Positions 21,916 to 29,980 of a stretch of DNA of 64,000 bases are shown one piece after another; within the stretch, counting starts at the first letter, position 1, and every line of letters starts with the position of its first letter. The stretch is taken from NCBI GenBank assembly GCA_016293915.1, contig JAEDCY010000002.1, forward strand, positions 1 to 64,000, in the 5' to 3' direction. The position numbers were made by a program, and so were the translations under genes. The notes beneath the pieces were generated by a model. That model saw only the letters and a program-made list of their open reading frames with translations, made no database searches and had not been told where the DNA came from. Source of the stretch: Treponema sp. GTDB taxonomy: Bacteria; Spirochaetota; Spirochaetia; Treponematales; Treponemataceae.

Positions 21916-24237
21916 TTATTTCACAATGACAAAAGAGATTATCTGAAAGATAGTCCGGACAAACTAAAAATTAAGCTCAGATGGCAGTTCTTGCGCTATG
22001 CAATTCCTATTACGTTTGCAGTTATCGGACTGTTTACAACAACACAGGTATTTGCAAAAAGTATGAATTATGACACAAAGATTTGTGGAAATCCGTTGTT
22101 TTATTTCTACGGAAAACCTGTATTCAATCCAGTGTTTTATTTTCTTTCGATGTTCAAATACATCTATCATGAGCAGTTTGTACCGTATTATCTTAATTCA
22201 ATTGTGTATTTCCTGTACTTTGGAATTGCGGCACTCTTGATTGCAATTATATGGACAATGATTATCAATTACATCAAGAATCATGAAGGTAACTGGCACG
22301 GTACGGCACGTTTTGCAGAAAAGCGTGACTTGAAGAAAAATGGACTTCTTAAAAAAGAAGGTATTGTATGCGGACAGACAAATGACGCTATTATAAAGGT
22401 TGATAAATACGATAGTGCAGTACATCTTAAAAGTGTTCATGAAGGAACATTAATCTGCCATTCGGGCAAGATGCATACTCTGCTTCTCGGCCCATCTGGC
22501 GAAGGTAAATCATTTGTCATTATTCCTACTATTTGGAACTTCAAAGGACATCAGATTATATTTGACCCAAAAAGCGAAAACTTTAATATCACAAGCCGAG
22601 AAAAAAGCCGCTATTCTCGTGTTATCAGATTCAGTCCAACAAAAGAAGATTCTGCTCATTACAATCCTGTTGAGGATTGTATGCGTGAAGGTTTGGCTTA
22701 TGCTTTCCGTGATTCAGACCAAATGGCTAATATCCTTTTTGCTCCGGCAAAAGAATCCAGTACAGGTTCAGAAAACGGAGAATACTTTACTCAGTCAGGT
22801 AAATCTTTTGTTACAGCAGCACTTATGCACATTCGCTATTCTGATTATCCTGAAAAGAATCTGGGTGGAATCCGTGATTTCTTTGCTAACGGAAACGAAA
22901 GCGAGCTTGAAGCTCTTATGCAGGGAAAAGGTGAAGCCAGTGGTGCGCTCGGTGTTTCTCAGGTAAAGGAAATGATGGCAACAAAGCATTATTTCATTAT
23001 CAATGAAAATATGTACAAGAGAAACAAAGCAAAGTTTGATAAGCTCGGCTTGAAAGTTGGCGACAAGTACTATGACCCTGAATTACAGAAGCTCGTACTA
23101 AAAGGCGCAAGCGATATTATGCAGACTAATGCAAAGGAAAAAGCTTCTGTTTGGAAAACTATTGCTACAAAAATCCGTGATTTTGACGACCCGAATATCC
23201 GTACTAATATGGGAAGTTGTGATTTTAGTATTCAGGATTTTATAGATTCTACAGAGCCTATCTGCCTTTATCTTTGTGTTCCAAACTCTGATGTAGACCG
23301 TATCAGTGCAGTTTTCCGCCTGTTCATTACGGCTATTCTTATGCGTCTTACAGAAAACGATTCATCATTTGGTAAAGCTGAACTAAAAATACCGCTTCTC
23401 TTACTTCTTGATGAATTTCCGATTCTCGGAACGTTCTCCATACTTGCAAAAGAAATGGGTATTTTACGTTCGTATAATGTATTTGTAATGATTGTCTGTC
23501 AGTCGCTTAATCAGATTGTAGACCGTTACGGACAACATCATCCTTTTTTGGATCACTGTTCGTGTCATATTGTCTATGCGCCAGGTGAAGTTCATGACGC
23601 TGAATACTTTTCAAAACGTATGGGAAATGAAACTGTACATCAGTCTAAGATTTCAAGAAGCGGCGGAATAAAGATTGCAAGTGATAATAACGTCAATTAT
23701 TCAGATAATGATTTTTCACGGCCGCTTATGGATAGCGCTGATATTCAGCGTTTACCAAGTAATCAGGCTTTGATTATGGTTCGTGGTATGCAGCCGTATA
23801 TTGCAAAGAAAATACCTTACTATCAGGACTCAAGATTCAAGCATTTAATGGGAGAAGCTCTTTCCTGGGATGAAGTTTTTGCAGATGTTGCAGGACTTCC
23901 TTCGCAGGTTCGTAAACGTCAGAAAGCAAAAGAGAATCTTGAAAAGCTTGAAAAAACACCTGCTGTCTATATGACAGGCGATGATAGTGCAGTTTATAAC
24001 GAGCTTTATACTTCAAGTGAAGATATGGAACTTGCAGAAGAAGCTTACAACGAATTCCATAATCTTGATTACAACGATTTTTATTCAGCTGTACCTAAAG
24101 ATATAAATTATCAGGTAGCTGATAATACTGGTAATAGCAATAAAATATCAGAAAATTTAAATGACGATCCTGATGAAGAAGAATATGAATATAACTCTGA
24201 ATCTGAAGATGAAGAAAGTACGGAGGGCATTTTCTAA
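21913..24237 (+). CDS. virD4: VirD4/TraG coupling protein with probable CUU start
   Basis: 774 residues from CTT. Two or more N-terminal membrane helices (about 30-48 and 92-117), then the T4CP ATPase: Walker A GPSGEGKS at about residue 193, FDPKSEN, and Walker B LLLLLDEFP near 494-502. An acidic C-terminal tail is present. It couples the relaxase-DNA complex to the channel. With the TTG at 21991 the protein would lack 26 residues (LFHNDKRDYLKDSPDKLKIKL...) ahead of helix 1; the CTT frame supplies a basic cytoplasmic N-terminus as expected. Overlaps the next gene by 1 base. Confidence 0.9.
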   Translation, partial: LLFHNDKRDYLKDSPDKLKIKLRWQFLRYAIPITFAVIGLFTTTQVFAKSMNYDTKICGNPLFYFYGKPVFNPVFYFLSMFKYIYHEQFVPYYLNSIVYFLYFGIAALLIAIIWTMIINYIKNHEGNWHGTARFAEKRDLKKNGLLKKEGIVCGQTNDAIIKVDKYDSAVHLKSVHEGTLICHSGKMHTLLLGPSGEGKSFVIIPTIWNFKGHQIIFDPKSENFNITSREKSRYSRVIRFSPTKEDSAHYNPVEDCMREGLAYAFRDSDQMANILFAPAKESSTGSENGEYFTQSGKSFVTAALMHIRYSDYPEKNLGGIRDFFANGNESELEALMQGKGEASGALGVSQVKEMMATKHYFIINENMYKRNKAKFDKLGLKVGDKYYDPELQKLVLKGASDIMQTNAKEKASVWKTIATKIRDFDDPNIRTNMGSCDFSIQDFIDSTEPICLYLCVPNSDVDRISAVFRLFITAILMRLTENDSSFGKAELKIPLLLLLDEFPILGTFSILAKEMGILRSYNVFVMIVCQSLNQIVDRYGQHHPFLDHCSCHIVYAPGEVHDAEYFSKRMGNETVHQSKISRSGGIKIASDNNVNYSDNDFSRPLMDSADIQRLPSNQALIMVRGMQPYIAKKIPYYQDSRFKHLMGEALSWDEVFADVAGLPSQVRKRQKAKENLEKLEKTPAVYMTGDDSAVYNELYTSSEDMELAEEAYNEFHNLDYNDFYSAVPKDINYQVADNTGNSNKISENLNDDPDEEEYEYNSESEDEESTEGIF

Positions 24238-24725
24238 TGAAAACTACAACATCTTTTATCGGAATAAAAGTAGACAGCGATTTACACGAAGCAATAAAAG
24301 CTAAAGCTCAGCTTGAACAAATGAATGTGTCTGATTTACTAAGACGGGCAATTGTTGAATATTTGAATCGTGATATAAATGTTTCTAATGAAATTTTAGG
24401 TACATTGGAACAGATAAATAAAAATGTAAAAAGTTGTAACGACCGTTATGTGCTTTTTCATTCTTTATTCCTGCACTTCCTAAAATATTATTTTGCAATA
24501 AGCAAAAGTGAGCTTGATAAATGGGTATCTCCTGACCATAAGAAAGAGAATACACTTATAATGCGTAATAATATTATGAGTAAGGGGGCAGAATATCGTG
24601 ATTCTTTTGTAGATAATTTTAGAAATGAAAATAAACATTTGCGTTCACTTATTGATAAAATGCTGCTTGAATTAACAACAGAGCCAGTATCTTCAAACGA
24701 TTCTACACAACAGGGGGTACAGTAA
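24237..24725 (+). CDS. Ribbon-helix-helix-type accessory protein
   Basis: A 162-residue protein. The N-terminus (TSFIGIKVDSDLHEAIKAKAQLEQMNVSDLLRRAIVEYLNR) matches the ribbon-helix-helix pattern of MobC/TraG-adjacent regulators, and a helical C-terminal part includes HSLFLHFLKYYFAI. Coupled to virD4 by overlapping ends and to virB11 next door, it may bind oriT or regulate the operon. The role is inferred from fold and context. Confidence 0.65.
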   Translation: MKTTTSFIGIKVDSDLHEAIKAKAQLEQMNVSDLLRRAIVEYLNRDINVSNEILGTLEQINKNVKSCNDRYVLFHSLFLHFLKYYFAISKSELDKWVSPDHKKENTLIMRNNIMSKGAEYRDSFVDNFRNENKHLRSLIDKMLLELTTEPVSSNDSTQQGVQ

Positions 24726-25715
24726 TTGAACGAAACAATGTCAGTTCCATTGCAGACAGCAGAAGAACTTCGCCAGGAAAGAATGTTAAATAATCTTCTT
24801 CGCGATGATATGAAACAGTTTATTCCATATCTTGAAGATGATACAACTACAGATATTGCAGTATTGGATAGCGGAGAAATGATTGTAAGTCATTTTGGAA
24901 CTGGCAGGTGTTTTACTGATATATTTATAGAACCGTATATTACTGAACGTATTATAAAGGCTACATCATCTTTGATAGAACAGGATATAGAATGGAATTC
25001 ACGGTTTCCCGTTCTTGAAGGTGTTATTCCTAAATATAAAGCTCGTATTACAGGTTTTGTTCGACCTAATGTAATAAGACCTGAATTACAGTTGAGAATG
25101 CCCTGTAAATGCATTTATTCTCTTGAACAGTACGTTCAGGATAAAAGAATGACAAAGGAACAGTATGATGTTATTATTAGAACGATTAAGGAACGAGGAA
25201 ATATCATCGTCAGTGGTTCTACTGGAAGCGGCAAAACAACCTGTACAAATGCGATTTTAAAGAAAATGGAGGAATTCACTCCTGACGATAATTTTTATAT
25301 TGTAGAAGATACACCAGAGCTACAATGTAATGCAAGGATGAAAACTACTCTTTGGATTCCAAAGAGTTATGCGGCAAAAGCAGTAGAGGAGTCTCTGCGG
25401 TTTTCGCCTGATAGAATTATTTTTGGGGAGGTGCGAAGCGGTGTTGTCATGCGTGAGCTTTTGGACGCTTGGCGAACTGGACACCCAGGTAATGTTACAA
25501 CTTTACACGCAAATGACGGTAAAAGCACGTTATTGCGTATTAAAAGTATGTTGGGTACAGGAGATATTGAAATGGCAAATCATTTGGCAGATGTAATATC
25601 TTTGGTTGTACATCTTAAAAAAGGAACAAGTGGGCCGTTTGTAGATGAATTGTTTCCTGTTACTGAGGAAACAGATGATTTTCTTACTGCCATTGTTCAA
25701 AATAATTTAGGCTGA
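24726..25715 (+). CDS. virB11: VirB11/TrbB-family T4SS ATPase
   Basis: A 329-residue protein. Walker A SGSTGSGKTT around residues 162-171, the Asp box IVEDTPEL, Walker B RIIFGEVRSG and the His box TGHPGNVTTLHAND appear in family order; length is typical. It is a cytoplasmic hexameric ATPase that powers pilus assembly and substrate transfer. The start is TTG at 24726 with AGGGGGT upstream; the first ATG is four codons in. Confidence 0.93.
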   Translation: MNETMSVPLQTAEELRQERMLNNLLRDDMKQFIPYLEDDTTTDIAVLDSGEMIVSHFGTGRCFTDIFIEPYITERIIKATSSLIEQDIEWNSRFPVLEGVIPKYKARITGFVRPNVIRPELQLRMPCKCIYSLEQYVQDKRMTKEQYDVIIRTIKERGNIIVSGSTGSGKTTCTNAILKKMEEFTPDDNFYIVEDTPELQCNARMKTTLWIPKSYAAKAVEESLRFSPDRIIFGEVRSGVVMRELLDAWRTGHPGNVTTLHANDGKSTLLRIKSMLGTGDIEMANHLADVISLVVHLKKGTSGPFVDELFPVTEETDDFLTAIVQNNLG

Positions 25716-25722
25716 TTTAATT

Positions 25723-25737
25723 AAGGAGGAATAGCTT
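25723..25737 (+). promoter_or_regulatory. VirB2 initiation site: AAGGAGG-aatag-CTT
   Basis: Perfect SD at 25723-25729, spacer of 5, CTT at 25735, in-frame TAG directly before at 25732. The next recognised start in frame is a TTG at 25789, 60 bases from the SD. Confidence 0.8.
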
Positions 25738-26163
25738 AAAAAATTAATTTCGACAGAACTTAATAGTTCTAAATCATTTCTTTCAACTTTGTTTGCAGAT
25801 AAAAAGACTGTAAAGTCTGCTATCTGTATTCTTTTTATTGCACTTTTCTGTTCATCAGGCTTGTTTGCACAATCTTCAGGTGATGGAATTGCTGTTCTTG
25901 ATAATGCAGGTCAGAGTATTCTTGATCTTGTCGGTGCTAAGTGGGTAAAAGCATTACTTGTTGTTGCATTAATCGTTGAGTTTGGTGTAATTGCTTTTGG
26001 TAACGCACAAGGCGAGGGTGGAATGGTTAAAAAAGTTCTTCCCTGGATTATCGGCACAGCAGGTATTCTTGGTGCAACTTCAATCGTAAATTTCTTTTTT
26101 GGAAGTGTTACTCAGGAAGCTCTCTCAATGGCAACAGACGTTGTACAAACGTTTGTCGGGTAG
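25735..26163 (+). CDS. virB2: VirB2/TrbC-family pilin with probable CUU start
   Basis: 142 residues from CTT. The CTT frame gives xKKLISTELNSSKSF..., then a hydrophobic signal segment (about 26-43, ending SSGLFA) and two hydrophobic helices of the mature pilin (about 66-84 and 93-120), the VirB2/TrbC layout. It would be the major subunit of the conjugative pilus. A TTG at 25789 would still leave a signal sequence but has no SD, whereas the perfect SD is at 25723. Lies between virB11 and virB3 as usual. Confidence 0.85.
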   Translation, partial: LKKLISTELNSSKSFLSTLFADKKTVKSAICILFIALFCSSGLFAQSSGDGIAVLDNAGQSILDLVGAKWVKALLVVALIVEFGVIAFGNAQGEGGMVKKVLPWIIGTAGILGATSIVNFFFGSVTQEALSMATDVVQTFVG

Positions 26164-26169
26164 TCGTAT

Positions 26170-26213
26170 AAGCGCAGGTTGAACCAGTTTTTACAAACTG
26201 GTGACCTGCGCTT
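26170..26213. repeat. Palindrome copy 14, expanded by an inner hairpin
   Basis: AAGCGCAGGT and ACCTGCGCTT arms enclose a second stem AACCAGTTT/AAACTGGT, giving a long hairpin just after virB2. The outer pair is A-T where most copies have G-C, a compensated change. A short T-rich run follows, so it may act as an attenuator or 3' stabiliser between virB2 and virB3. Confidence 0.85.
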
Positions 26214-26224
26214 ATTGTATTTTA

Positions 26225-26242
26225 TAGCGCAGGTCTGCGCTA
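26225..26242. repeat. Palindrome copy 15 with compensated end
   Basis: TAGCGCAG-GT-CTGCGCTA: the outermost G-C is replaced by T-A on both arms. It overlaps the AAGGAG of virB3 by two bases. Confidence 0.9.
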
Positions 26243-26254
26243 AGGAGATTTGTT

Positions 26255-26506
26255 TTGAAAGAAGAAGATTATAGCTTACCAGTTCATACTTCACTTATGG
26301 AAAAAAAACAATTATTAGGAATCGGGCAGGCTGCTTTTTATACAATTCTTTTTATTACTCTTATGCTTACTGCATTAGTAAGTTTTTATTGTATTGGTAT
26401 AGGAATTGTTGCAATTTTAATCTGCAGACGGCTTTGTAAAAACGAACCTATGCTTATAGAATTTCTTTTTGAAAATCTCATGCAACAGGATGTTTATGAG
26501 GGATAA
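26255..26506 (+). CDS. virB3: VirB3/TrbD-family protein
   Basis: An 83-residue protein. An N-terminal SLPVHTSLMEKKQLLGIGQ block precedes two adjacent hydrophobic segments (about 27-55) and a short acidic tail, matching VirB3/TrbD length and layout. It is an inner-membrane partner of VirB4. The start is TTG at 26255 with AAGGAG seven bases ahead. The gene ends 2 bp before virB4. Confidence 0.8.
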   Translation: MKEEDYSLPVHTSLMEKKQLLGIGQAAFYTILFITLMLTALVSFYCIGIGIVAILICRRLCKNEPMLIEFLFENLMQQDVYEG

Positions 26507-26508
26507 TT

Positions 26509-28974
26509 ATGAAACCATTAAACTTTAAATTTTATAAAAGAAATAAAGCTGAGCTTTCTTCATTGTGTCCGTGGATAGTTATGGCAGACGAAGGAATTGT
26601 TAAATTAAAAGGCGAGGCTCTTACCTGCGCTTATGAATTTATTGCTCCTGATATTGCAAGTGCTTCTTTAGGGAAAATTAATACAATCTCTAATATGTTT
26701 AATAATGCAATGATTCAGCTCGGAGCTAACTGGACTATACAATTTGAACTTCAGCGCAGTCAGAGTAATTTTTATCCAGGAAGCAGTTTTGATAATTTTA
26801 CCGGATATTTGATTGACAGAGAAAGAGAGCTTAATTTTACATATCAGAAAAATCATTATAAAAACAGATATTTTTTGATTTTTACTTATTTTTTACCTCG
26901 TCAGGTAGAAGCTAAAGTAAAGCATTTTGTTATGAAAAGTAATAATACTGACGAAGATAAAGATTTTAAGAACTTACAGAATGAAATTAAAAATTTCAAA
27001 ATGCACACGCATAAAGTCGCATCAGTACTTGGTTCAATAATGTATGTCAAAAAATTGAACAGTAATGAGTTACTTGAACTTATTCATTCTTCTGTAAGTC
27101 TTGAATGGCATAAAATGGTGTATCCGGAAGATCACCATATTTTTATTGATAATGTAGTAACAGACCAGAATCTTGAAAATTCTATGCCGTTGAAACTCGG
27201 CAAATACTATATACCTATTGTTGCAGTTAACAGTTTTCCTTCGTTTACTTTACCTGCAATGTTTGATGTTATAAATAAAGTAAACTGCGAACTTCGTTGG
27301 AGTACACGTTTATGTTGTTATTCTAAACAGGAAGCTTATAAGATAATTGAAGGTACTGAAAAAAGATTCCATTCTGCAAGAAAGAGTATAGGTCAGCTTG
27401 TAATGGAATCTACATTGCATACAGAAAGTACACGAGAAAACTCTGCTGCACTTGCAGAAGAAGGTGATGCCGCAGATGCTAAAGTAGAGCTTACAATGGG
27501 AAGCTTAGGATATGGCGATTATTGTTCAAATGTAATGGTTTGGGATGAAGATATAGAACTTGCAGAAGAAAAAGCACAGAATGTGGCAGGCTTAATTTCA
27601 GCTTGTGGATTTTCTACGAAAATCGAAAGTTTAAATGCACTGCAGGCTTTTTTGTCTATGCAACCTGGCAATATCTATGCAAACAGAAGAACGTTATTCT
27701 GTTCTACTGGCAATGTAAGTCATATTATACCGATTTCTTCCGTATGGTCAGGACTTACAGAAAATAATTTTATGAAAGATGTTTGTGGAGAATCTCACCC
27801 TCATGTAGTCTGCGATACAGAGTTTGATATTCCGTTCTATTTGAATCTGAATGTACGTGATGTGGGGCATACCTGGATAAGCGGTCGTACTGGTGCAGGA
27901 AAATCAACTTTACTTGCTTTGCTTGAAGCTCAATGGCTGAAATATCCTAATAATCAGGTAATCATATTTGATAAAGACCGTTCAGCTCGTAATCTTACAA
28001 TGTGTTGTGGTGGAATCTATATTGAGCCTGGAAAAGATGAAGTTTCTTTTCAACCGCTTGCCGAAATTGATACTTTTGAAGGGCAGACATGGGCAACAGA
28101 GTTTATTGAAATACTTTTAGCAGAACAGAAAGTAGAAGTTACGGCAGGTATGCGTAAAGCAATTTTTGAAGCAATAAAATTGCTTTCTACGAAAGATTTA
28201 ATGTCAAGAACGCTAACTTCTTTTGCACAATATTGTAGTTATCAAAATCCGGAAACTCAGAACAATGATATTGTTGACGGAATTGCGCCTTATGTTCTTG
28301 GCGGACAGTATGGAAATCTTTTTGATAACGATAACTCTAACATTACTCTTTCTTCCTGGACAATGTTTGAAATGGGAACATTAATGAATATGGCAAAAGG
28401 TGCTGTCGCTCCGGCTCTTGATTATCTGTTTCTGCAGTGTGAAAAGAAGTTTACAGGTAGACCGACCTTACTTGTTCTTGATGAAGCCTGGTTATTTTTT
28501 AAAAATGAGCTTTTTGCAAAAAAGATTGTTGAATGGCTTAAAGTGTTACGAAAGAAAAATGTATTTGTTGTTTTTGCAACCCAGGAAATTGATGATGCTT
28601 CAAAAAGTGAAATTGCAAGCACTCTTGTAAGCCAATGTGTAACTAAAATCTATCTTGCAGATGAAGAAGCCCTTACACCTATGAATAAAGAAGCTTATAG
28701 AAAGTTTGGACTTGAAGATTCTGAAATAAATCTACTTTCTAAATTACAGAAGAAGATGGATTATTTTTATAAATCTTCAATGGGTACAAGACGTTTTCAA
28801 CTTTCATTAGACGAGCTTCAACTTGCTATACTTACCTGTAATTCAGAAGAACACAAACTTCTTGATAAACTTGAAGAAAAGTTCGGCAAGAATACAGGAA
28901 AAGAACTTGTCGAAGAAATTTTGAAAGCAAAAGGTATTGAGTATAAGTACCTTACAAATGGTAACGTAGCATAA
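26509..28974 (+). CDS. virB4: VirB4/TrbE-family T4SS ATPase
   Basis: An 821-residue protein. The N-terminal CagE/TrbE domain is followed by the ATPase: Walker A SGRTGAGKST near residues 457-466, IFDKDRSARNL, Walker B LLVLDEAWLFF (about 653-663) and FATQEIDD. It energises pilin extraction and transport at the inner membrane. The length and order, virB3-virB4-virB5, are typical. Confidence 0.94.
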   Translation: MKPLNFKFYKRNKAELSSLCPWIVMADEGIVKLKGEALTCAYEFIAPDIASASLGKINTISNMFNNAMIQLGANWTIQFELQRSQSNFYPGSSFDNFTGYLIDRERELNFTYQKNHYKNRYFLIFTYFLPRQVEAKVKHFVMKSNNTDEDKDFKNLQNEIKNFKMHTHKVASVLGSIMYVKKLNSNELLELIHSSVSLEWHKMVYPEDHHIFIDNVVTDQNLENSMPLKLGKYYIPIVAVNSFPSFTLPAMFDVINKVNCELRWSTRLCCYSKQEAYKIIEGTEKRFHSARKSIGQLVMESTLHTESTRENSAALAEEGDAADAKVELTMGSLGYGDYCSNVMVWDEDIELAEEKAQNVAGLISACGFSTKIESLNALQAFLSMQPGNIYANRRTLFCSTGNVSHIIPISSVWSGLTENNFMKDVCGESHPHVVCDTEFDIPFYLNLNVRDVGHTWISGRTGAGKSTLLALLEAQWLKYPNNQVIIFDKDRSARNLTMCCGGIYIEPGKDEVSFQPLAEIDTFEGQTWATEFIEILLAEQKVEVTAGMRKAIFEAIKLLSTKDLMSRTLTSFAQYCSYQNPETQNNDIVDGIAPYVLGGQYGNLFDNDNSNITLSSWTMFEMGTLMNMAKGAVAPALDYLFLQCEKKFTGRPTLLVLDEAWLFFKNELFAKKIVEWLKVLRKKNVFVVFATQEIDDASKSEIASTLVSQCVTKIYLADEEALTPMNKEAYRKFGLEDSEINLLSKLQKKMDYFYKSSMGTRRFQLSLDELQLAILTCNSEEHKLLDKLEEKFGKNTGKELVEEILKAKGIEYKYLTNGNVA

Positions 28975-28978
28975 AAGC

Positions 28979-28996
28979 AAGCGCAGGTCTGCGCTT
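28979..28996. repeat. Palindrome copy 16 with compensated end
   Basis: AAGCGCAG-GT-CTGCGCTT: the outermost G-C became A-T on both arms. It lies 4 bp after virB4 and 16 bp before the SD of virB5. Confidence 0.9.
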
Positions 28997-29022
28997 AAAG
29001 AAAAATAAAAAGGAGAAGTCTT

Positions 29023-29943
29023 ATGAAAAAGAAATTTCTTTCAATCGGTTTTGTATTATTTATACTAATGCAAAATTTAATTGCGGCAGGTGCGCCTGTA
29101 TTTGATGCTGTTATGAATACAAATTTTGTTACTGAAATGGTTACATCACTTACAAAACTGTATGAAATGTACGATCAGACTATGAATCAGATTGAAATGA
29201 TTCAGCAGAAATACGAGCAGATGCAGTTTTACATTGACAGAGCCGCTAACTGGCAATGGCAGAATATTCAATGGGATGGTGACCTTGATTTTCGTGATGA
29301 AATAACACAGGCAACAAAGCAGGTAAACCGTCAGCTTACTAACATTCGAAAAATTCGTAACTCCCTTACTTCTAATACTGTATCCTGGGGAGGACAATCT
29401 TTCAGTCTTGCATCTCTTGCAGGTGTTGAAATTGAAGGGCAGGGAAATCTTAAGGATTTTGTAAAAGAAGGCAATGATTATTATGCAGAAGGTTTTAGAA
29501 AGGCGGCTCAATATTTGGCAGAAGGTGTTCCTGAAAATGAAGCTCGTTATGTTTGGGCAAAATATGGTTTAAGTCCTGCTAATTATAATATGGTTAGAGA
29601 AGTTGAAAAAAAAGTAAAAGAAAAAGCCGGAACTCTTATTGCTTATGTTGAGGATTCTCCTGAAAAAAAAGAAATAGATGAAAAACAAATGGAAGTAATT
29701 GAAAATATTATGAAGATGCTTCAGCAACAGGGCGCAACTCCCGACCAAATTGCTTCTGTACAGGCTATGCTTCAGGAACAGACTATTTTCTCTTTGAAAG
29801 GAATTGAAACAAAGCTTGAACAGGCTATTGGATATATTGCATGGTATAATCAGCTTCTTGCACAAAAAGAAGAATCTGAAAAACAGTCAAAGATTGAAAA
29901 AATGCAGGAAGAAGAAAAAAACACAATTTCTTCATTTTTTTAA
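29023..29943 (+). CDS. virB5: VirB5/TrbJ-family protein
   Basis: A 306-residue protein with a signal peptide (KKKFLSIGFVLFILMQNLIAAGAP) and then long helical, Gln-rich segments (YEMYDQTMNQIEMIQQKYEQMQFYID; RQLTNIRKIRNSL), characteristic of TrbJ/VirB5 pilus-tip proteins. The C-terminus is a Lys/Glu coiled coil ending SSFF. AAGGAG seven bases before the ATG. Confidence 0.83.
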   Translation: MKKKFLSIGFVLFILMQNLIAAGAPVFDAVMNTNFVTEMVTSLTKLYEMYDQTMNQIEMIQQKYEQMQFYIDRAANWQWQNIQWDGDLDFRDEITQATKQVNRQLTNIRKIRNSLTSNTVSWGGQSFSLASLAGVEIEGQGNLKDFVKEGNDYYAEGFRKAAQYLAEGVPENEARYVWAKYGLSPANYNMVREVEKKVKEKAGTLIAYVEDSPEKKEIDEKQMEVIENIMKMLQQQGATPDQIASVQAMLQEQTIFSLKGIETKLEQAIGYIAWYNQLLAQKEESEKQSKIEKMQEEEKNTISSFF

Positions 29944-29964
29944 TTATTTATAAATTTAGTTTTT

Positions 29965-29980
29965 AAGGAGGTAGTAGCTT
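29965..29980 (+). promoter_or_regulatory. Lipoprotein initiation site: AAGGAGG-tagtag-CTT
   Basis: Perfect SD at 29965-29971, spacer of 6, CTT at 29978, in-frame TAG directly before at 29975. The first recognised start in frame, TTG at 30014, has no SD and would cut off the charged n-region of the signal peptide. Confidence 0.82.
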
